From Parvibaculum sp. (lineage in GTDB: Bacteria > Pseudomonadota > Alphaproteobacteria > Parvibaculales > Parvibaculaceae), in NCBI GenBank assembly GCA_031291615.1, contig JARLIS010000043.1, positions 90,573 through 154,572 on the forward strand: a stretch of DNA of 64,000 bases. The letters run 5' to 3'. Below the pieces are notes generated by a model. That model was not told the DNA's origin and searched no databases. It saw nothing but the letters and a program-made list of their open reading frames with translations. Below, in pieces: positions 53,285 through 63,574 of this stretch (its first letter is position 1; each line of letters opens with the position of its first letter). The translations under genes were made by a program, and so were the position numbers.

Positions 53285-56223
53285 GCCGCCAATTCCCTTT
53301 TGGTTACTTCCGATGACAAGACCTTGGAGAGCGTTGTCAGCAGCGCCTTGGGGTCGAGCTTGGTCACATATTCGGAGAAACCCTGGCTCATCGCCCGCTC
53401 GATATCCTTGGGGCTCGCGTGCGACGACAGCGCAATCAGCGGGACGCCGCTTGTCTGGCTATCGCGCTGCAACTCGCGCGCAAGGTCGAACCCGCTTAGG
53501 CCTGGCATTTCAATGTCGGAGACGATGACGTCGAAGGTCTTGCCATCCCGGCATATCTTGAGAGCGGCCTCGCCATGCTCGGCGACGGTGACGTGGTAGC
53601 CCGCCAGCTTGAGCATCGGCATCAGCAGATTGCGGAAGAAAGCGCTGTCCTCGACCAAAAGAATGCTGCAGTCGCCGTCATCGCCATAGGGCTTCTCTGT
53701 CTCAACCTCGAACCAGTCGGCGTCGCTCCTTCGCAGGTAGTGCACGGTGTCGATGACGTCCGTCGAGTGACCCGCGATAACCGCACTTCCGAGTAGGCCC
53801 GGATGGGTTCCGGCCGCAAGCTGCAGATTGAGCGTGGCTTCGACAATGTCGAGAACCTTATCGACCACGAGCCCGAGCATCCGTCCGCCATCGACGAAGA
53901 CGAGGATCTGCCTCTTGCCGATGCGCGGCGACGGCTGGCCGTCGAAGTCGATCAGAGGCATCAGTCCACCGCGATACTGGAGGACCGTCCGGTCGCCGGC
54001 TTGTTCGGCTGTGGAGAGGTCGGCCTCCTCGAGTCTCGCGATGAGCGAGAGCGGAACCGCCTTCGGTCCGCCGGTGCCCGCCTGGAAGACGAGCATCGGT
54101 ACCGCGTCGCGTGCCCTCAGATGATGATCGGCGACGGTCGGAGGCGCCGCCGCCTCGACATGCGGCGAGCCGGCAATCGAGCCCGCAAGGCCGTTCGGAT
54201 CCAGGATCATGATCACCTGTCCGTCGCCGAGGATAGTCGTTCCCGAGAAACATGGGATATGACGCATAGTGCGGGAGACTGGCTTTACGACGATTTCCTC
54301 GGCGTCGAATATGTGGTCGACAACGATGCCGAAGACGAAGTTCCCCACCTGCGAGACGACGAAATAGGTGCCGTCCCCCGTTTCGATCTTTCCACCTGAT
54401 GACGAAGGCAGGTCGAGAATTTCCCTGAGAGAGACCAGCGGCAGGAGCTTGTCGCGCAAGCGATAGACAGGCCGGCCATTGATTTCCTCGACGCTTTGCG
54501 ACGAACTCCGGCTGATCCGCACCAGTTCGACGACGCTGCTTTGCGGCATAGCGAAGCGTTCGCCGGCGCATTCGACGATCAGCGCGGATACGATGGCAAG
54601 TGTCAGCGGAATCTTAATGAGGAAGCGCGATCCGACACCGGCCTCCGAATGAAATTCAATGACGCCGCCGATCCGTTCGATATTGCTGCGGACGACGTCC
54701 ATGCCGACACCGCGTCCGGACACGTTGGTCACGGCCGACGCCGTCGAAAGACCGGCGCGGAAGATGAACTGCTGGATTTGCTGCTCGCTCATCGCATCGA
54801 GCTGCGCCTCGGTTGCGAGGCCGCTGGCGATCACCTTCTCACGAATGCGCGCCGTAGGTAGACCGCGCCCGTCATCGGAAATCTGGACGACGATATGCCC
54901 GCCCTCATGGCGCGCAGAAAGCCTGATCGTACCGCATTCCGGCTTGCCAGCGGCAAGGCGCTCGCTCACGGTTTCGATACCGTGGTCGGCGGAGTTGCGG
55001 ACCATATGCGTGAGCGGATCGCGGATCGACTCGAGTATCTGGCGGTCGAGCTCCGTTTCGGCGCCGACCATAACGAGCTCGATCTTCTTGTTCAATTCCT
55101 GCGAGAGATCGCGCACGAGCCTCGGCAGCTTGCCCCAGGCATTGCCGATGGGCTGCATGCGCGTCATCATCACGCTTTCCTGCAGGTCGCCGGTCACCTG
55201 GTTCAGGCGCTGGAGCGGTGCGGCAAAGGGGCTGTCGCCATAGCTGCGCAGGATTTGCAGCAACTGATTTCGGGTGAGCACAAGCTCGCTCACCATTGTC
55301 ATCAGATCCTCAAGGACGCTGATGTTGACCCTGAGGGTTTGCGTCTGCGATGCAGCGCCGTGGCTCGCCGCGGCAAGCTCCTCGGCTTTGGGTTCCGGCT
55401 TGTCCTCGACATGCGCTGCCACCGGCACAGGGGCCGCTTGCGGGAGCGTTACTCGCGTAGGGCAGACGAATGAAAGCAGCTCTTCGATGTCGGCATCGCC
55501 GACCGAGAACGAGGAAAGCGCCTTGCGCAATCCTTCCTTGAGGATTGCGAGATCCTCGTCGGCCCAACCGTTTTCGACCAGGCAATCGACGACCTGGTGA
55601 ATGTCGATCCCTGCCACAGCTTGCGCCGCCGCGCTCAGGCCTCCCGTAAGTGCCGCCTGGACATGCAGCATGTCGGACTCGACGCCGCCCGGAAGCTTCG
55701 TTTGCGAGAGAAAGTCGATGCAGGCCATTTCGCAGGCCGCATCAATAGCCGATGCACCGCCGACGCGATCGAAGAGCTTGCCTGCGGGCTTTGCGTCGTG
55801 CGTCTTTTCTGACTTTGTAGGCGTGGATTCGGAGGATTGGCTTGTGGGTGAATTGGCAAGGCGAGACAGGCTCTCGATGAGGTCGGCATCATTGCCCTCA
55901 GGCTCGCCGCCCGACGCGCCGAGCTCGGCGACGAGCAGTTTGATGCGGTCGAGCGCCCGAAGCACGAGAGAGACGGCATCCTGCGATAATATGAGCGTTC
56001 CGTCGCGCACCCGTCCAAGCACGTCCTCGGCTGCGTGAGCGACTGCTTCAAGACGAGGCAAACCAAGGAAGCCGCAGGTTCCCTTGATCGTATGCATCAC
56101 GCGGAAGATGCTGCCCAGCAGCGCCGGGTCGTCTGGCCTCTGCTCGAGTTCCACAAGCTCGCTGTCGAGCAGGTCGAGCGCTTCACTTGTCTCGGCCAGA
56201 AATTCCTTGAGAAGGTCGTCCAT
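53281..56223 (-). CDS. cheA: Hybrid chemotaxis histidine kinase CheA
   Basis: A 980-residue kinase. The N-terminal Hpt domain has the phosphorylation site HTIKGTCGFLG (His about 44). The dimerisation and catalytic domain begins VSELVLTRNQLLQ and carries HMVRNSADHGIE (N box) and DDGRGL and GRGVGMDVV (G boxes). A CheW-like domain follows (LVSLREILDL, IVVDHIF), and a second CheW-like region, then a C-terminal receiver with ILLVEDSAFFRNLL, VIVSDIEMPG and VTKLDP. The fused receiver marks a non-classical chemosensory pathway. It is 159 bases downstream of the PAS kinase gene. Confidence 0.95.
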   Translation of the reverse strand: MDDLLKEFLAETSEALDLLDSELVELEQRPDDPALLGSIFRVMHTIKGTCGFLGLPRLEAVAHAAEDVLGRVRDGTLILSQDAVSLVLRALDRIKLLVAELGASGGEPEGNDADLIESLSRLANSPTSQSSESTPTKSEKTHDAKPAGKLFDRVGGASAIDAACEMACIDFLSQTKLPGGVESDMLHVQAALTGGLSAAAQAVAGIDIHQVVDCLVENGWADEDLAILKEGLRKALSSFSVGDADIEELLSFVCPTRVTLPQAAPVPVAAHVEDKPEPKAEELAAASHGAASQTQTLRVNISVLEDLMTMVSELVLTRNQLLQILRSYGDSPFAAPLQRLNQVTGDLQESVMMTRMQPIGNAWGKLPRLVRDLSQELNKKIELVMVGAETELDRQILESIRDPLTHMVRNSADHGIETVSERLAAGKPECGTIRLSARHEGGHIVVQISDDGRGLPTARIREKVIASGLATEAQLDAMSEQQIQQFIFRAGLSTASAVTNVSGRGVGMDVVRSNIERIGGVIEFHSEAGVGSRFLIKIPLTLAIVSALIVECAGERFAMPQSSVVELVRISRSSSQSVEEINGRPVYRLRDKLLPLVSLREILDLPSSSGGKIETGDGTYFVVSQVGNFVFGIVVDHIFDAEEIVVKPVSRTMRHIPCFSGTTILGDGQVIMILDPNGLAGSIAGSPHVEAAAPPTVADHHLRARDAVPMLVFQAGTGGPKAVPLSLIARLEEADLSTAEQAGDRTVLQYRGGLMPLIDFDGQPSPRIGKRQILVFVDGGRMLGLVVDKVLDIVEATLNLQLAAGTHPGLLGSAVIAGHSTDVIDTVHYLRRSDADWFEVETEKPYGDDGDCSILLVEDSAFFRNLLMPMLKLAGYHVTVAEHGEAALKICRDGKTFDVIVSDIEMPGLSGFDLARELQRDSQTSGVPLIALSSHASPKDIERAMSQGFSEYVTKLDPKALLTTLSKVLSSEVTKRELAA

Positions 56224-56382
56224 GTCGGTGTGCCTGTATCTTTCCCCCGCGGCGCAGGTTGTGCGCCCAAGCCTTGTTAGGGTAAAAGAGACAGGATACC
56301 GCCAAGTAAATATTCGAAATATATATGTATAGAAATTATCAATACTTACTACGCGACGGTTTTTACCTGAGTTTCAACAAAC

Positions 56383-59157
56383 TCAGCGTCGCCCTGCGGA
56401 CGAGGAAAGCAGCAAGGTTTCCGGCGGATCGAGACGCCGTGACACGATGCAGGTGCGAGATGGCGGGAAGGTCACGATGACTTTCGTTCCGGCGTCGACC
56501 TCGCTGCTGATTGCCAATGTCGCGCCATGGAGACGGACATACTCGCTTGTCAGCGTGAGCCCGAGCCCGGCGCCATCGGACCTTTGGATATTTCGATTCT
56601 CCACTTGTACGAAGGGTTGAAGGATTCTCTCGATTTCGGCAGCCGGAATTCCGATGCCACTGTCTTGGAACTCAAGCTGCAGCGCGCCATTGTCGTCGAG
56701 GCGCGCCGCGATTGAAACGGTCCCTCCTTCGGGCGTGAACTTGATGGCGTTCGATAGCAGGCTTCGCACAGTCTGGCGAAGGAGCCTTTCATCTCCAAAC
56801 AGGAGGGGCAGTCCGGGCTGCGCGTTCCGCCTTATATCGATCTCTCTGCGCCGCGCGCGACCGGACAGGCGCTCAAGTGCCGCATCAATGACCGCGACGA
56901 TATCGCACTCGTCTTCCTGAAGCTGCAAGTCGCCGATCTCGATGCTGCTCAGGCTGAGTATGTCGTCGACGATGCCCAGAAGAATCCGGCCGCTTTCGTT
57001 TATGTCGCGTGCATATTCCCTATATTGTCCCGCCTCCATCGGGCCGAGAACGTCCAACGCCATCAGTTCCGAAAAGCCGATGATCGCATTGAGCGGCGTG
57101 CGAAGTTCATGGCTCATATTGGCCAGGAACTGCGACTTGGTGCGGTCGGCTGCCTCGGCAAGTATGCGTGCGGCCTGCAGCTCCTCCCGGACTCGGTTGA
57201 TTTCGGTGATATCCTGCACGGTACCCATCATGCCCATCGGGCATCCGTCATTGTCCCGCGCAATCTCCGCCTGCAACTGCACATGGCGGACGGTCTGGTC
57301 GTCCAGGACGATGTCGAAGGACTGGCAATAGGCATCCGAATCGACCAGCGCTTGCCGGATGGAGCTATCCACACGCGCTCGGTCGCTCTCATGCACATAG
57401 GAGAGGAAGTTTTCATAACAGCCCGGCGTGCCATCTTCCGGGAGACCGAAAATGCGGCGTGTCTCGACCGACCAGTGGAGTTCGTTCCGACTGACGTGCC
57501 AGCGCCAATTGCCCAGATGCGCAATCCTCTCGGCCTCTGCGAGGTTGTGTGCGCTGATGCGGAGCGCCTCGGCGGCCTCTCGTCTGTCGGTCACGTCGTA
57601 GCAGCCGAGAAGTAGAACGTCACTTCCAGAAACGGACAGCTCCAGAGCAGCCGTCATGCACCAGCGGATCGCGCCCGAGGTTGCACGGATCGGGAGCTCG
57701 ACGCCAGAGAGTGCACCGGTTTGCAAGTCCTCATCGGACAATTCTATGAATTCGGCGACTTCCCTGCCGACAAGCTCGTTCGGTTCCGCACCGACAAGTG
57801 CGCTGAACGAACGGTTGGCGAATGCAATCGTCCCGCCGGCGGCGTCGCAGATCGCGAGACCGAACGGCATGGCCTGAACGATCGTTCTCATTTTCTCTTC
57901 GCTGGCAACCAGTGCCGCCTCGGCCGCCTTGATTGTCGTGAGGTCCCGGACAACAGCCGTATAGACCGCTTCGCCATCGATCAGCGTTCTCGATACAGAA
58001 GCCTCGGCCGGAAATTCGGAGCCGTCCTTGCGCCGCCCCCTGATCTCCGGCCGACCGCCCATGAAGCGCGCCGCGTCATTCATATTCCCGAATGATGCAA
58101 GGTGACGCGCATGGATGTCGCGCGCCGCCTCTGGCAGCAGCACTTCGAGATGCTTGCCGACCACTTCGGAAGCTTCATGGCCGAAAATCTTTTCGGCCTG
58201 GCGGTTGAACAAGCGGATACGGTGACCGGCATCGAGTAAGATTATGGCGTCGCCCGCAGTAAGCAAGATGTCATCGAGTTGCCTTTGCGCGGCATACGCC
58301 TGTTCACTCTCCATCCTGCGTTCGAGTTCAATCGCGATGTCGGCCGATACGCGCGCGAGGAGATCGATGGAAAGTGTGTCGCTGGATTTGGCCCGTTCGA
58401 TCTCGAAGTGCAGCACGGCCTGCACGCCGCTTTCGGTCCTGAGCGGGACGGAGACGACTTCCGCCGGATTTTCGCCGGCGCCTCCCTTTCTGCGGGATCC
58501 GGCTTCGCCGGTCGGTACGCCGGAACTCCTCGCCCGCTGAACAAGACCGCTCTCCCAGGCTGCGCTGACCGGATCTGGACAGTCTTTGACCGACATTGAT
58601 GTCAGCGGCTGACCGTCATGCCTCGCCGCCCGTAGCGCAAAGCTTCCCTTTTTCGCCATCCAGACTTCGCCGCGCCTCCAGCCGGTGAACAGGCTGAGCG
58701 CCCGGAGAATACTATCGAGGGCGCGGTGAATGTCCGGCGCGGCTCTCATGTGTCGGAAGATGAGGGCAGCAAGCCTTTGGTGCCGGGCTTGCTGCATCGC
58801 TTCGGTCGCGTCCTCAACGACCAACACCGTATTGGAGCTCTCACCCCAGACGCGGGTCAGGAAGATCGTGCTGCCGTCTGGTAGGCGGCAGTAGATTTGA
58901 CTTTCAAGTCCGCAGCCGGCGCTGCTGCCGTCGGATCGAGGCATGACTTTCGGCCTGCCTCCGGCCGTCAGCAGTCTTTCGGCCGAGGAGACTGTGAGTT
59001 TTCCAAGATCGGTACAACCGCGTCTGGCAAGCAACTCGGCGGCATTGCCGTTCATTGAAGCCGGACGGCCGCTCTGCGGGTCGAACACCAGTATGGCCGG
59101 CGCGGCTCGTAGTGCTCGCTCGATTGTTGGCACGCTCCCCCCCTGGCGTTTCGACAA
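56383..59157 (-). CDS. PAS/GAF sensor histidine kinase
   Basis: A 924-residue kinase. It has an N-terminal PAS-like region, a GAF-like region (about 140-280), a PAS domain (LDDILLTAGDAIILLDAG, GRRKDGSEFPAEASVSR, about 295-410), one or two further PAS domains (MRTIVQAMPFGLAICDAAGG; a PAC-like WHVSRNELHWSVETRRIFGL), a HisKA domain (FLANMSHELRTPLNAIIGFS, about residue 680) and a HATPase domain (NAIKFTPEGG, GIGIP, GAGLGLTL). No receiver is fused. The TTG start at 59157 has GAGG five bases upstream. Soluble, without evident membrane helices. It is between the globin receptor and cheA genes; its response regulator is not adjacent. Confidence 0.92.
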   Translation of the reverse strand: MSKRQGGSVPTIERALRAAPAILVFDPQSGRPASMNGNAAELLARRGCTDLGKLTVSSAERLLTAGGRPKVMPRSDGSSAGCGLESQIYCRLPDGSTIFLTRVWGESSNTVLVVEDATEAMQQARHQRLAALIFRHMRAAPDIHRALDSILRALSLFTGWRRGEVWMAKKGSFALRAARHDGQPLTSMSVKDCPDPVSAAWESGLVQRARSSGVPTGEAGSRRKGGAGENPAEVVSVPLRTESGVQAVLHFEIERAKSSDTLSIDLLARVSADIAIELERRMESEQAYAAQRQLDDILLTAGDAIILLDAGHRIRLFNRQAEKIFGHEASEVVGKHLEVLLPEAARDIHARHLASFGNMNDAARFMGGRPEIRGRRKDGSEFPAEASVSRTLIDGEAVYTAVVRDLTTIKAAEAALVASEEKMRTIVQAMPFGLAICDAAGGTIAFANRSFSALVGAEPNELVGREVAEFIELSDEDLQTGALSGVELPIRATSGAIRWCMTAALELSVSGSDVLLLGCYDVTDRREAAEALRISAHNLAEAERIAHLGNWRWHVSRNELHWSVETRRIFGLPEDGTPGCYENFLSYVHESDRARVDSSIRQALVDSDAYCQSFDIVLDDQTVRHVQLQAEIARDNDGCPMGMMGTVQDITEINRVREELQAARILAEAADRTKSQFLANMSHELRTPLNAIIGFSELMALDVLGPMEAGQYREYARDINESGRILLGIVDDILSLSSIEIGDLQLQEDECDIVAVIDAALERLSGRARRREIDIRRNAQPGLPLLFGDERLLRQTVRSLLSNAIKFTPEGGTVSIAARLDDNGALQLEFQDSGIGIPAAEIERILQPFVQVENRNIQRSDGAGLGLTLTSEYVRLHGATLAISSEVDAGTKVIVTFPPSRTCIVSRRLDPPETLLLSSSAGRR

Positions 59158-59215
59158 AGTACCCTCGGTTCTCTCGGGCGCGGACCCAGCTCATATAGGG
59201 TGCGCCGCCAATCCG

Positions 59216-60559
59216 TTACGCGGCACGCGCCCGTGTCAGGAAGGTGTCAACCTGCTGGCGCAATGTTTCGGCCTGGCGCGCAAGCATGTCCGACGAGCCG
59301 GAAATCTGTGCCGCGGCCGCCCCCGTCTCGCTGGCCGCTTCCGCGACGCTCAGTATGTTCGACGATACTTCCTGCGTGCCGCGCGCGGCTTCCTGCACAT
59401 TGCGGGCGATTTCATTGGTCGCCGCGTCCTGCTCGTCGACGGCTGCAGCAATCGATGTCGCGATCTGGTTCATCTCGGTGATCGTCTTTTCGATGGACTT
59501 GATGGCCTCGACGGACTCCTGCGTCGCGCTCTGCATCGCCTTGATCTGTTCGGCGATTTCCTCGGTGGCTTTGGCCGTCTGGTTGGCAAGGCTCTTCACT
59601 TCGGACGCGACCACCGCAAAGCCCTTGCCCGCCTCTCCGGCGCGCGCGGCCTCGATCGTGGCGTTGAGTGCGAGAAGGTTTGTCTGGGCAGCGATATCGT
59701 TGATCAGAGTGACGACATCACCGATCTTCTGCGCCGCGGCCGCAAGGCCTTGCACCTTGTCGTCGGTTCGATGCGCATCCTGTACCGCCTGCCCCGCGAT
59801 CTTGGTCGACATCGCCGCCTGGCGGCCAATCTCGGCGATGGAGCTTGAAAGCTCCTCACTCGCAGACGCGACCGTCTGCACGTTGGTTGACGCTTCCTCG
59901 GAAGCAGCAGCCACAGTGTTCGTCTTGCCGCTCGTGCGCTCCGCGGTCACGCTCATCGACTGCGCGGATGCCTGAAGCTCTGTAGCCGCCGAAGCGACGG
60001 ACTTAATGATCTCGGAGACTGCGGATTCGAATTCGTTGACGGCGCCTTCGAGCATCTTCTGCCGCTGCGCGCGGTCGGACATCATTGCGTCCTGATAGGT
60101 CGAAATCGCGAGGTCCATGTCGAGCATGATCGCCGTATTGGCGGCCGCAATCGCCGCGGAGAGCTTTGCCGGCTGCCAGCGATATTTCGCGACCGCGATG
60201 CCGACGAGGCGGTTCAGCACGTATTTGTAGCCTCCGATGTACCAGCGGGGCTCAAGGCCTATGCGATTGTGCGTGAGACCGATGGTGCGCACGCTTTCCA
60301 TGTAACCATCGTCGAAGTTACCGGAAAAGAGCCGCGCCCAATGGCCGCCCTGCGCCTGCTTCAGGCGCGGGGTCTGGGTGCCTACAAGCTTCGCAAGCTC
60401 CGGCTCACTGGAGACGTGGGAGTAGAAGCCGTCAAGTATGGAAGGGAGCACCGGCTCGATGACCTTCCAGAATTCGCGCAACGTGGCGCCGGTCGCCTCG
60501 CTGATTTCCATGAACCGAAGCCGGGAGTCCCGGTCCGCACGTGAAGTATTGTCTGCCAC
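59216..60559 (-). CDS. Globin-coupled methyl-accepting chemotaxis protein
   Basis: A 447-residue soluble receptor with an N-terminal protoglobin sensor (about residues 10-175; proximal His in [20 protein letters not shown]) of HemAT type, that binds oxygen through heme, and a C-terminal signalling coil with the hairpin [20 protein letters not shown] and [11 protein letters not shown]. No membrane helix. The family is for aerotaxis. It starts with GTG (GAGGGGG five bases upstream). It heads the chemosensory gene run, upstream of the PAS kinase and cheA. Confidence 0.93.
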   Translation of the reverse strand: MADNTSRADRDSRLRFMEISEATGATLREFWKVIEPVLPSILDGFYSHVSSEPELAKLVGTQTPRLKQAQGGHWARLFSGNFDDGYMESVRTIGLTHNRIGLEPRWYIGGYKYVLNRLVGIAVAKYRWQPAKLSAAIAAANTAIMLDMDLAISTYQDAMMSDRAQRQKMLEGAVNEFESAVSEIIKSVASAATELQASAQSMSVTAERTSGKTNTVAAASEEASTNVQTVASASEELSSSIAEIGRQAAMSTKIAGQAVQDAHRTDDKVQGLAAAAQKIGDVVTLINDIAAQTNLLALNATIEAARAGEAGKGFAVVASEVKSLANQTAKATEEIAEQIKAMQSATQESVEAIKSIEKTITEMNQIATSIAAAVDEQDAATNEIARNVQEAARGTQEVSSNILSVAEAASETGAAAAQISGSSDMLARQAETLRQQVDTFLTRARAA

Positions 60560-60868
60560 TGCAGCCCCCTCTTGGTGACGCTCCTGCTTGCGCAGGCGAA
60601 GTAAATGTCAAGCGAATCGCTATGCGACATTAATTCACACTGAAAAATAACTGACTAACGACGACGTAATACAGACGTTTATTTGGGCACTTCGATTATT
60701 GATCTGTTTTTATAATCCACGTTGCAGCCAATGCTTTCGGTTGTATGCAAATTGTGCGTCTGCCATGTGGACTAAACGCAATTGAGTAAAATATAAATGT
60801 CACCGCAGCGGGCGACGGGGTGGGGTTTCCGCGCATTTCAAAATATCGAATAGCCGGCGAGTTCTCGG
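60560..60868. other. Divergent promoter region between the globin receptor and a Crp/Fnr gene
   Basis: About 310 bases of AT-rich DNA without a gene. It must contain promoters for both sides. A weak FNR-like word (TTGAG-N4-ATATA) is present but does not meet a reliable consensus. Confidence 0.6.
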
Positions 60869-61648
60869 TTGACCAAAGACGTAGGAACGACGGACGCAAG
60901 TCTCCCTGAGATTCGGGCGAGCGCCGAAGATTGCGCGCGCGGAGCCACTTGCGATACTCCGGACTGCGCACATTGTCCCCTTCGCAAATTGCCCGTCTGC
61001 GCAGGTGTCGTGGGCGGGTCCCGGAGCGCCGTCCCGGTGCGCGTTTCCCAAGCCAATGGGCGGCCGCGTCAGGTGCTCTATCGCAAGGGCCAGCCTTGCG
61101 CCGACGTGTCGATCGTTCGCAATGGTTGGGCCTTCCGATTCGCCATTACCGCGAGCGGACGGCGGCAGATTCTTTCCTTCCTTCTACCAGGCGACCTGTT
61201 TTCGACATCGGCTGTCTTTGGCGACAGAATGCATTTTTCGGTACAGGCGCTGACGGACGTCGCCTATTGCGGCTTCAATCGGGAAGACCTGCAACGGCTG
61301 ATATTCGCCGACCCGAAAGTCTCACGCACCTTTGCGGATGTCTGCTCCGAGCAGGAAGCCTTTAGCGACGATCGCATTATCGATCTTGGCACGCGGTCCG
61401 CGGAGGAGCGTATCGGAAGGCTCATCATCGAACTCATGGCGCGTCTGGATCGGCGCGGACAGGTTCACGACAACATGTTTCATTTTCCGCTCAAACAGCA
61501 GCATCTCGCCGATGCTCTTGGCCTCACGCAAGTTCACGTCAACAGGGTACTTCGCCGATTGAGGGAGAGCCGAATCATGGAACTCTCGAACGGCGTTCTG
61601 AAGATCTTCAACACGTCGGCGATCCGGAAACTTGCCGATATGCGCTGA
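60869..61648 (+). CDS. Crp/Fnr family regulator with N-terminal cysteine cluster
   Basis: A 259-residue regulator. The N-terminal region has CARGATCDTPDCAHCPLRKLPVC, including the C-x2-C-x7-C pattern of Fnr-like iron-sulfur proteins, although the position of a fourth Cys in the sensor domain is unclear. A cNMP-binding-fold domain follows (NGWAFRFAITASGRRQILSFLLPGDLFSTS) and a winged HTH (PLKQQHLADALGLTQVHVNRVLRRLRE). The start is TTG. It is divergent from the globin receptor. An oxygen-sensing role is consistent but unproven. Confidence 0.85.
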   Translation: MTKDVGTTDASLPEIRASAEDCARGATCDTPDCAHCPLRKLPVCAGVVGGSRSAVPVRVSQANGRPRQVLYRKGQPCADVSIVRNGWAFRFAITASGRRQILSFLLPGDLFSTSAVFGDRMHFSVQALTDVAYCGFNREDLQRLIFADPKVSRTFADVCSEQEAFSDDRIIDLGTRSAEERIGRLIIELMARLDRRGQVHDNMFHFPLKQQHLADALGLTQVHVNRVLRRLRESRIMELSNGVLKIFNTSAIRKLADMR

Positions 61649-61813
61649 TTTTCTGGACTCCGGTTCAGTCCCGATCGTCGAGTCCTGCCTGTACTCACGT
61701 GAGGCACGTGATGCGGAAATCCGGTGAACCGCGGGAACGCAATGGCGTCGGCGTAATCACTTCCCTAACATTTCGAGCGTGTCATCGCCTGGTGACGATG
61801 ATCGGAGGAATGC

Positions 61814-62539
61814 ATGGCGACTGAAAAGAACTCTCCCTCACTATCCTGCAAGGACTGTCCGTTTGGGAATGTGAGCTTCTATGCACCTACGTGGACCTCG
61901 TCACCGGACGCCATCCAGTCACTGCGTAGCCGTGTGACGACCTACAAGGCGCGCCAGGCGATCATCTATGAGGGGGAGGAGTCCAATCTTTTCGGTACGC
62001 TGCGCCAGGGCTGGGCCTATCGCTACAAGAACATTGGAAATGGTCGACGCCAGATCCTCGGGTTCATTCTGCCGGGCGACGCCATGACTCTCGAAATGCT
62101 GACGTTTGGAAATCTGCCTCTGCCGTTCGGAGTCAGCGCGCTAAGTCCTGCAACGATCTGCTGGTTTCCTCTTGAAGAGATGACCGAGCTGCTCCGCCGC
62201 AAGGGTCCGCAGGATGAGCACTCAAGGCAGATGGTGCACGGCTATTTCAACTGGCTCATCCGGCGCAACAGCGCGATGGGGCACACAAGCGCGGCCAGCA
62301 GTCTGGCCGAACTTCTCCTTCAGCTCATGGTTCGCCTCAAGCGGTGTGGAATGGTGAGCGGCAACGAATACGATTTCGCGCCGACCCAGGCGGACCTCGC
62401 CGACTCCCTCGGATTGACGACGATTCACGTCAACAGGTTGCTGGGAGGCATGAAGAGGCAAGGCATCTTGCAGATCGAAGGCAAGAAGATGCAGGTCTTT
62501 GACAAGGTGCAATTGCGGCGCATCGTGACGCAGGGCTGA
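61814..62539 (+). CDS. Crp/Fnr family regulator (second)
   Basis: A 241-residue protein of the same family as the preceding gene: sensor fold (YEGEESNLFGTLRQGWAYRY, RRQILGFILPGDAMTLEM) and HTH (PTQADLADSLGLTTIHVNRLLGGMKRQG). Only a C-x2-C (SCKDCPFGN) is present near the N-terminus, so it is not an obvious iron-sulfur protein. It is separated by 165 bases from the first, with its own ATG (GGAGG upstream). Tandem Crp/Fnr paralogues suggest different signals. Confidence 0.87.
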   Translation: MATEKNSPSLSCKDCPFGNVSFYAPTWTSSPDAIQSLRSRVTTYKARQAIIYEGEESNLFGTLRQGWAYRYKNIGNGRRQILGFILPGDAMTLEMLTFGNLPLPFGVSALSPATICWFPLEEMTELLRRKGPQDEHSRQMVHGYFNWLIRRNSAMGHTSAASSLAELLLQLMVRLKRCGMVSGNEYDFAPTQADLADSLGLTTIHVNRLLGGMKRQGILQIEGKKMQVFDKVQLRRIVTQG

Positions 62540-62581
62540 GCATCGCAATCTCGTTCACGAGCCTCTTCACAAGCCCGAGCG

Positions 62582-62622
62582 GCTTCTGCTTCTGCTTCTG
62601 CTTCTGCTTCTGCTTCTGCTTC
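62582..62622. repeat. Hexanucleotide tandem repeat GCTTCT
   Basis: Six perfect copies of GCTTCT plus a partial seventh. Such tracts are prone to slippage. On the minus strand it would encode KQKQ or EAEA in small frames that I do not support as genes. Confidence 0.9.
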
Positions 62623-62912
62623 CTCTTCGCCATGACGACCTCCGAACTCCGAGTCGTCTTCCTGTCGCTTCCCTGGGCGAGGGCAGTCAAGTCCGGCGAC
62701 ACGCTGGCAGCGGAGGACCTGATACCCGTAGATGATCTGCTTACAGAGCAATCCTGGGCTTACCCGCCGACCTCATCGCTTCAGGCCGCAGCATCAAAGA
62801 GCATCATTGAGCATCGCAATTCGCTGAAGAGGACCAGTTTGGGGTCGCGCAGAGATCACGCTCCTGATAAGCCCCGAAAGGCTCTCCTCAGAGACAGATC
62901 ATCCCCGCTCGC

Positions 62913-62995
62913 GATGCGCAATCGCGCCACAAGCTACGGAAATGTCAGTCACTTCCGGAACCGGCCTGGAGGTCTCGAATTAGCTAGGGAAGGTT

Positions 62996-63000
<5 letters not shown>
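62913..63000 (+). repeat. Downstream flank of tRNA-Ala (copy 2 of the diverged repeat)
   Basis: Direct copy of 34627-34714 at roughly 75 percent identity by eye. Its right end (TTTGGTGG) runs into the 3' CCA end of the tRNA. The stretch 62623-62995 around it holds no supported gene. Confidence 0.7.
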
Positions 63001-63071
<71 letters not shown>

Positions 63072-63172
63072 TCCGTGGTCCGCGCGGGATTTGGGTTCCT
63101 CGCGCGGCGGTGGCGGAACTTAGGGTGGGTTCCGCCGTCGATCAAGCAAAATGCTTGCGCCTTTGTCCGGCT

Positions 63173-63574
63173 TTATTCGTCGTCGCCGCCCACGCCGCGG
63201 ACGATGCCGGTGACGTCGTCTTCCTCGTCCTCGTCGTCAGGCAGGAAGGCATCGTCTTCGGCCGGATCCTCGATCTCCTCGCCGATATCGGCAAGAAGCT
63301 CGTCCTCGATCCCCTCGGCCGCCAATTCCTCGTCCCGCATCGCGTCGAGCGAGACATTGCCCTCGTCGTCTGCAACGACACGCGCGGCCGGACGCACGGG
63401 GGAAACCTTCTCCTTCGGCTTATCCGCTGGCTTGGCGCGCTTGGCCTTGGCACCCGCATCCGGCACGAACTCGTGCTTGCACTTGGGGCAAACGACCGGG
63501 TTCTTGCCCAGATCGTAAAACTTCGCGCCGCAGCTCGGGCAATCGCGCTTCGTTCCCAACTCCGGTTTCGACAA
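63173..63574 (-). CDS. FYDLN-acid (TIGR02300-type) protein
   Basis: A 133-residue protein. It starts with SKPELGTKRDCPSCGAKFYD, and its N-terminal C-x2-C ... C-x2-C (CPSCG, CPKCK) forms a zinc ribbon, followed by FYDLGKNP, which gives the family its name, and an acidic tail (ELLADIGEEIEDPAEDDAFL). Function is not known to me; the family is typical of alphaproteobacteria and lies beside aroA in many. The TTG at 63574 has GGGAG eight bases upstream. Divergent from aroA. Confidence 0.9.
   Translation of the reverse strand: MSKPELGTKRDCPSCGAKFYDLGKNPVVCPKCKHEFVPDAGAKAKRAKPADKPKEKVSPVRPAARVVADDEGNVSLDAMRDEELAAEGIEDELLADIGEEIEDPAEDDAFLPDDEDEEDDVTGIVRGVGGDDE

Noticed and set aside
60560..60868. FNR-type boxes in the promoter of the globin receptor
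   Set aside because: Only a partial match (TTGAG-N4-ATATA); not enough to call a site.
62430..62702. Minus-strand frame with Lys-Gln repeat over the GCTTCT tract
   Set aside because: Low complexity from the hexanucleotide repeat and antisense to the 3' end of a Crp/Fnr gene; no independent support.
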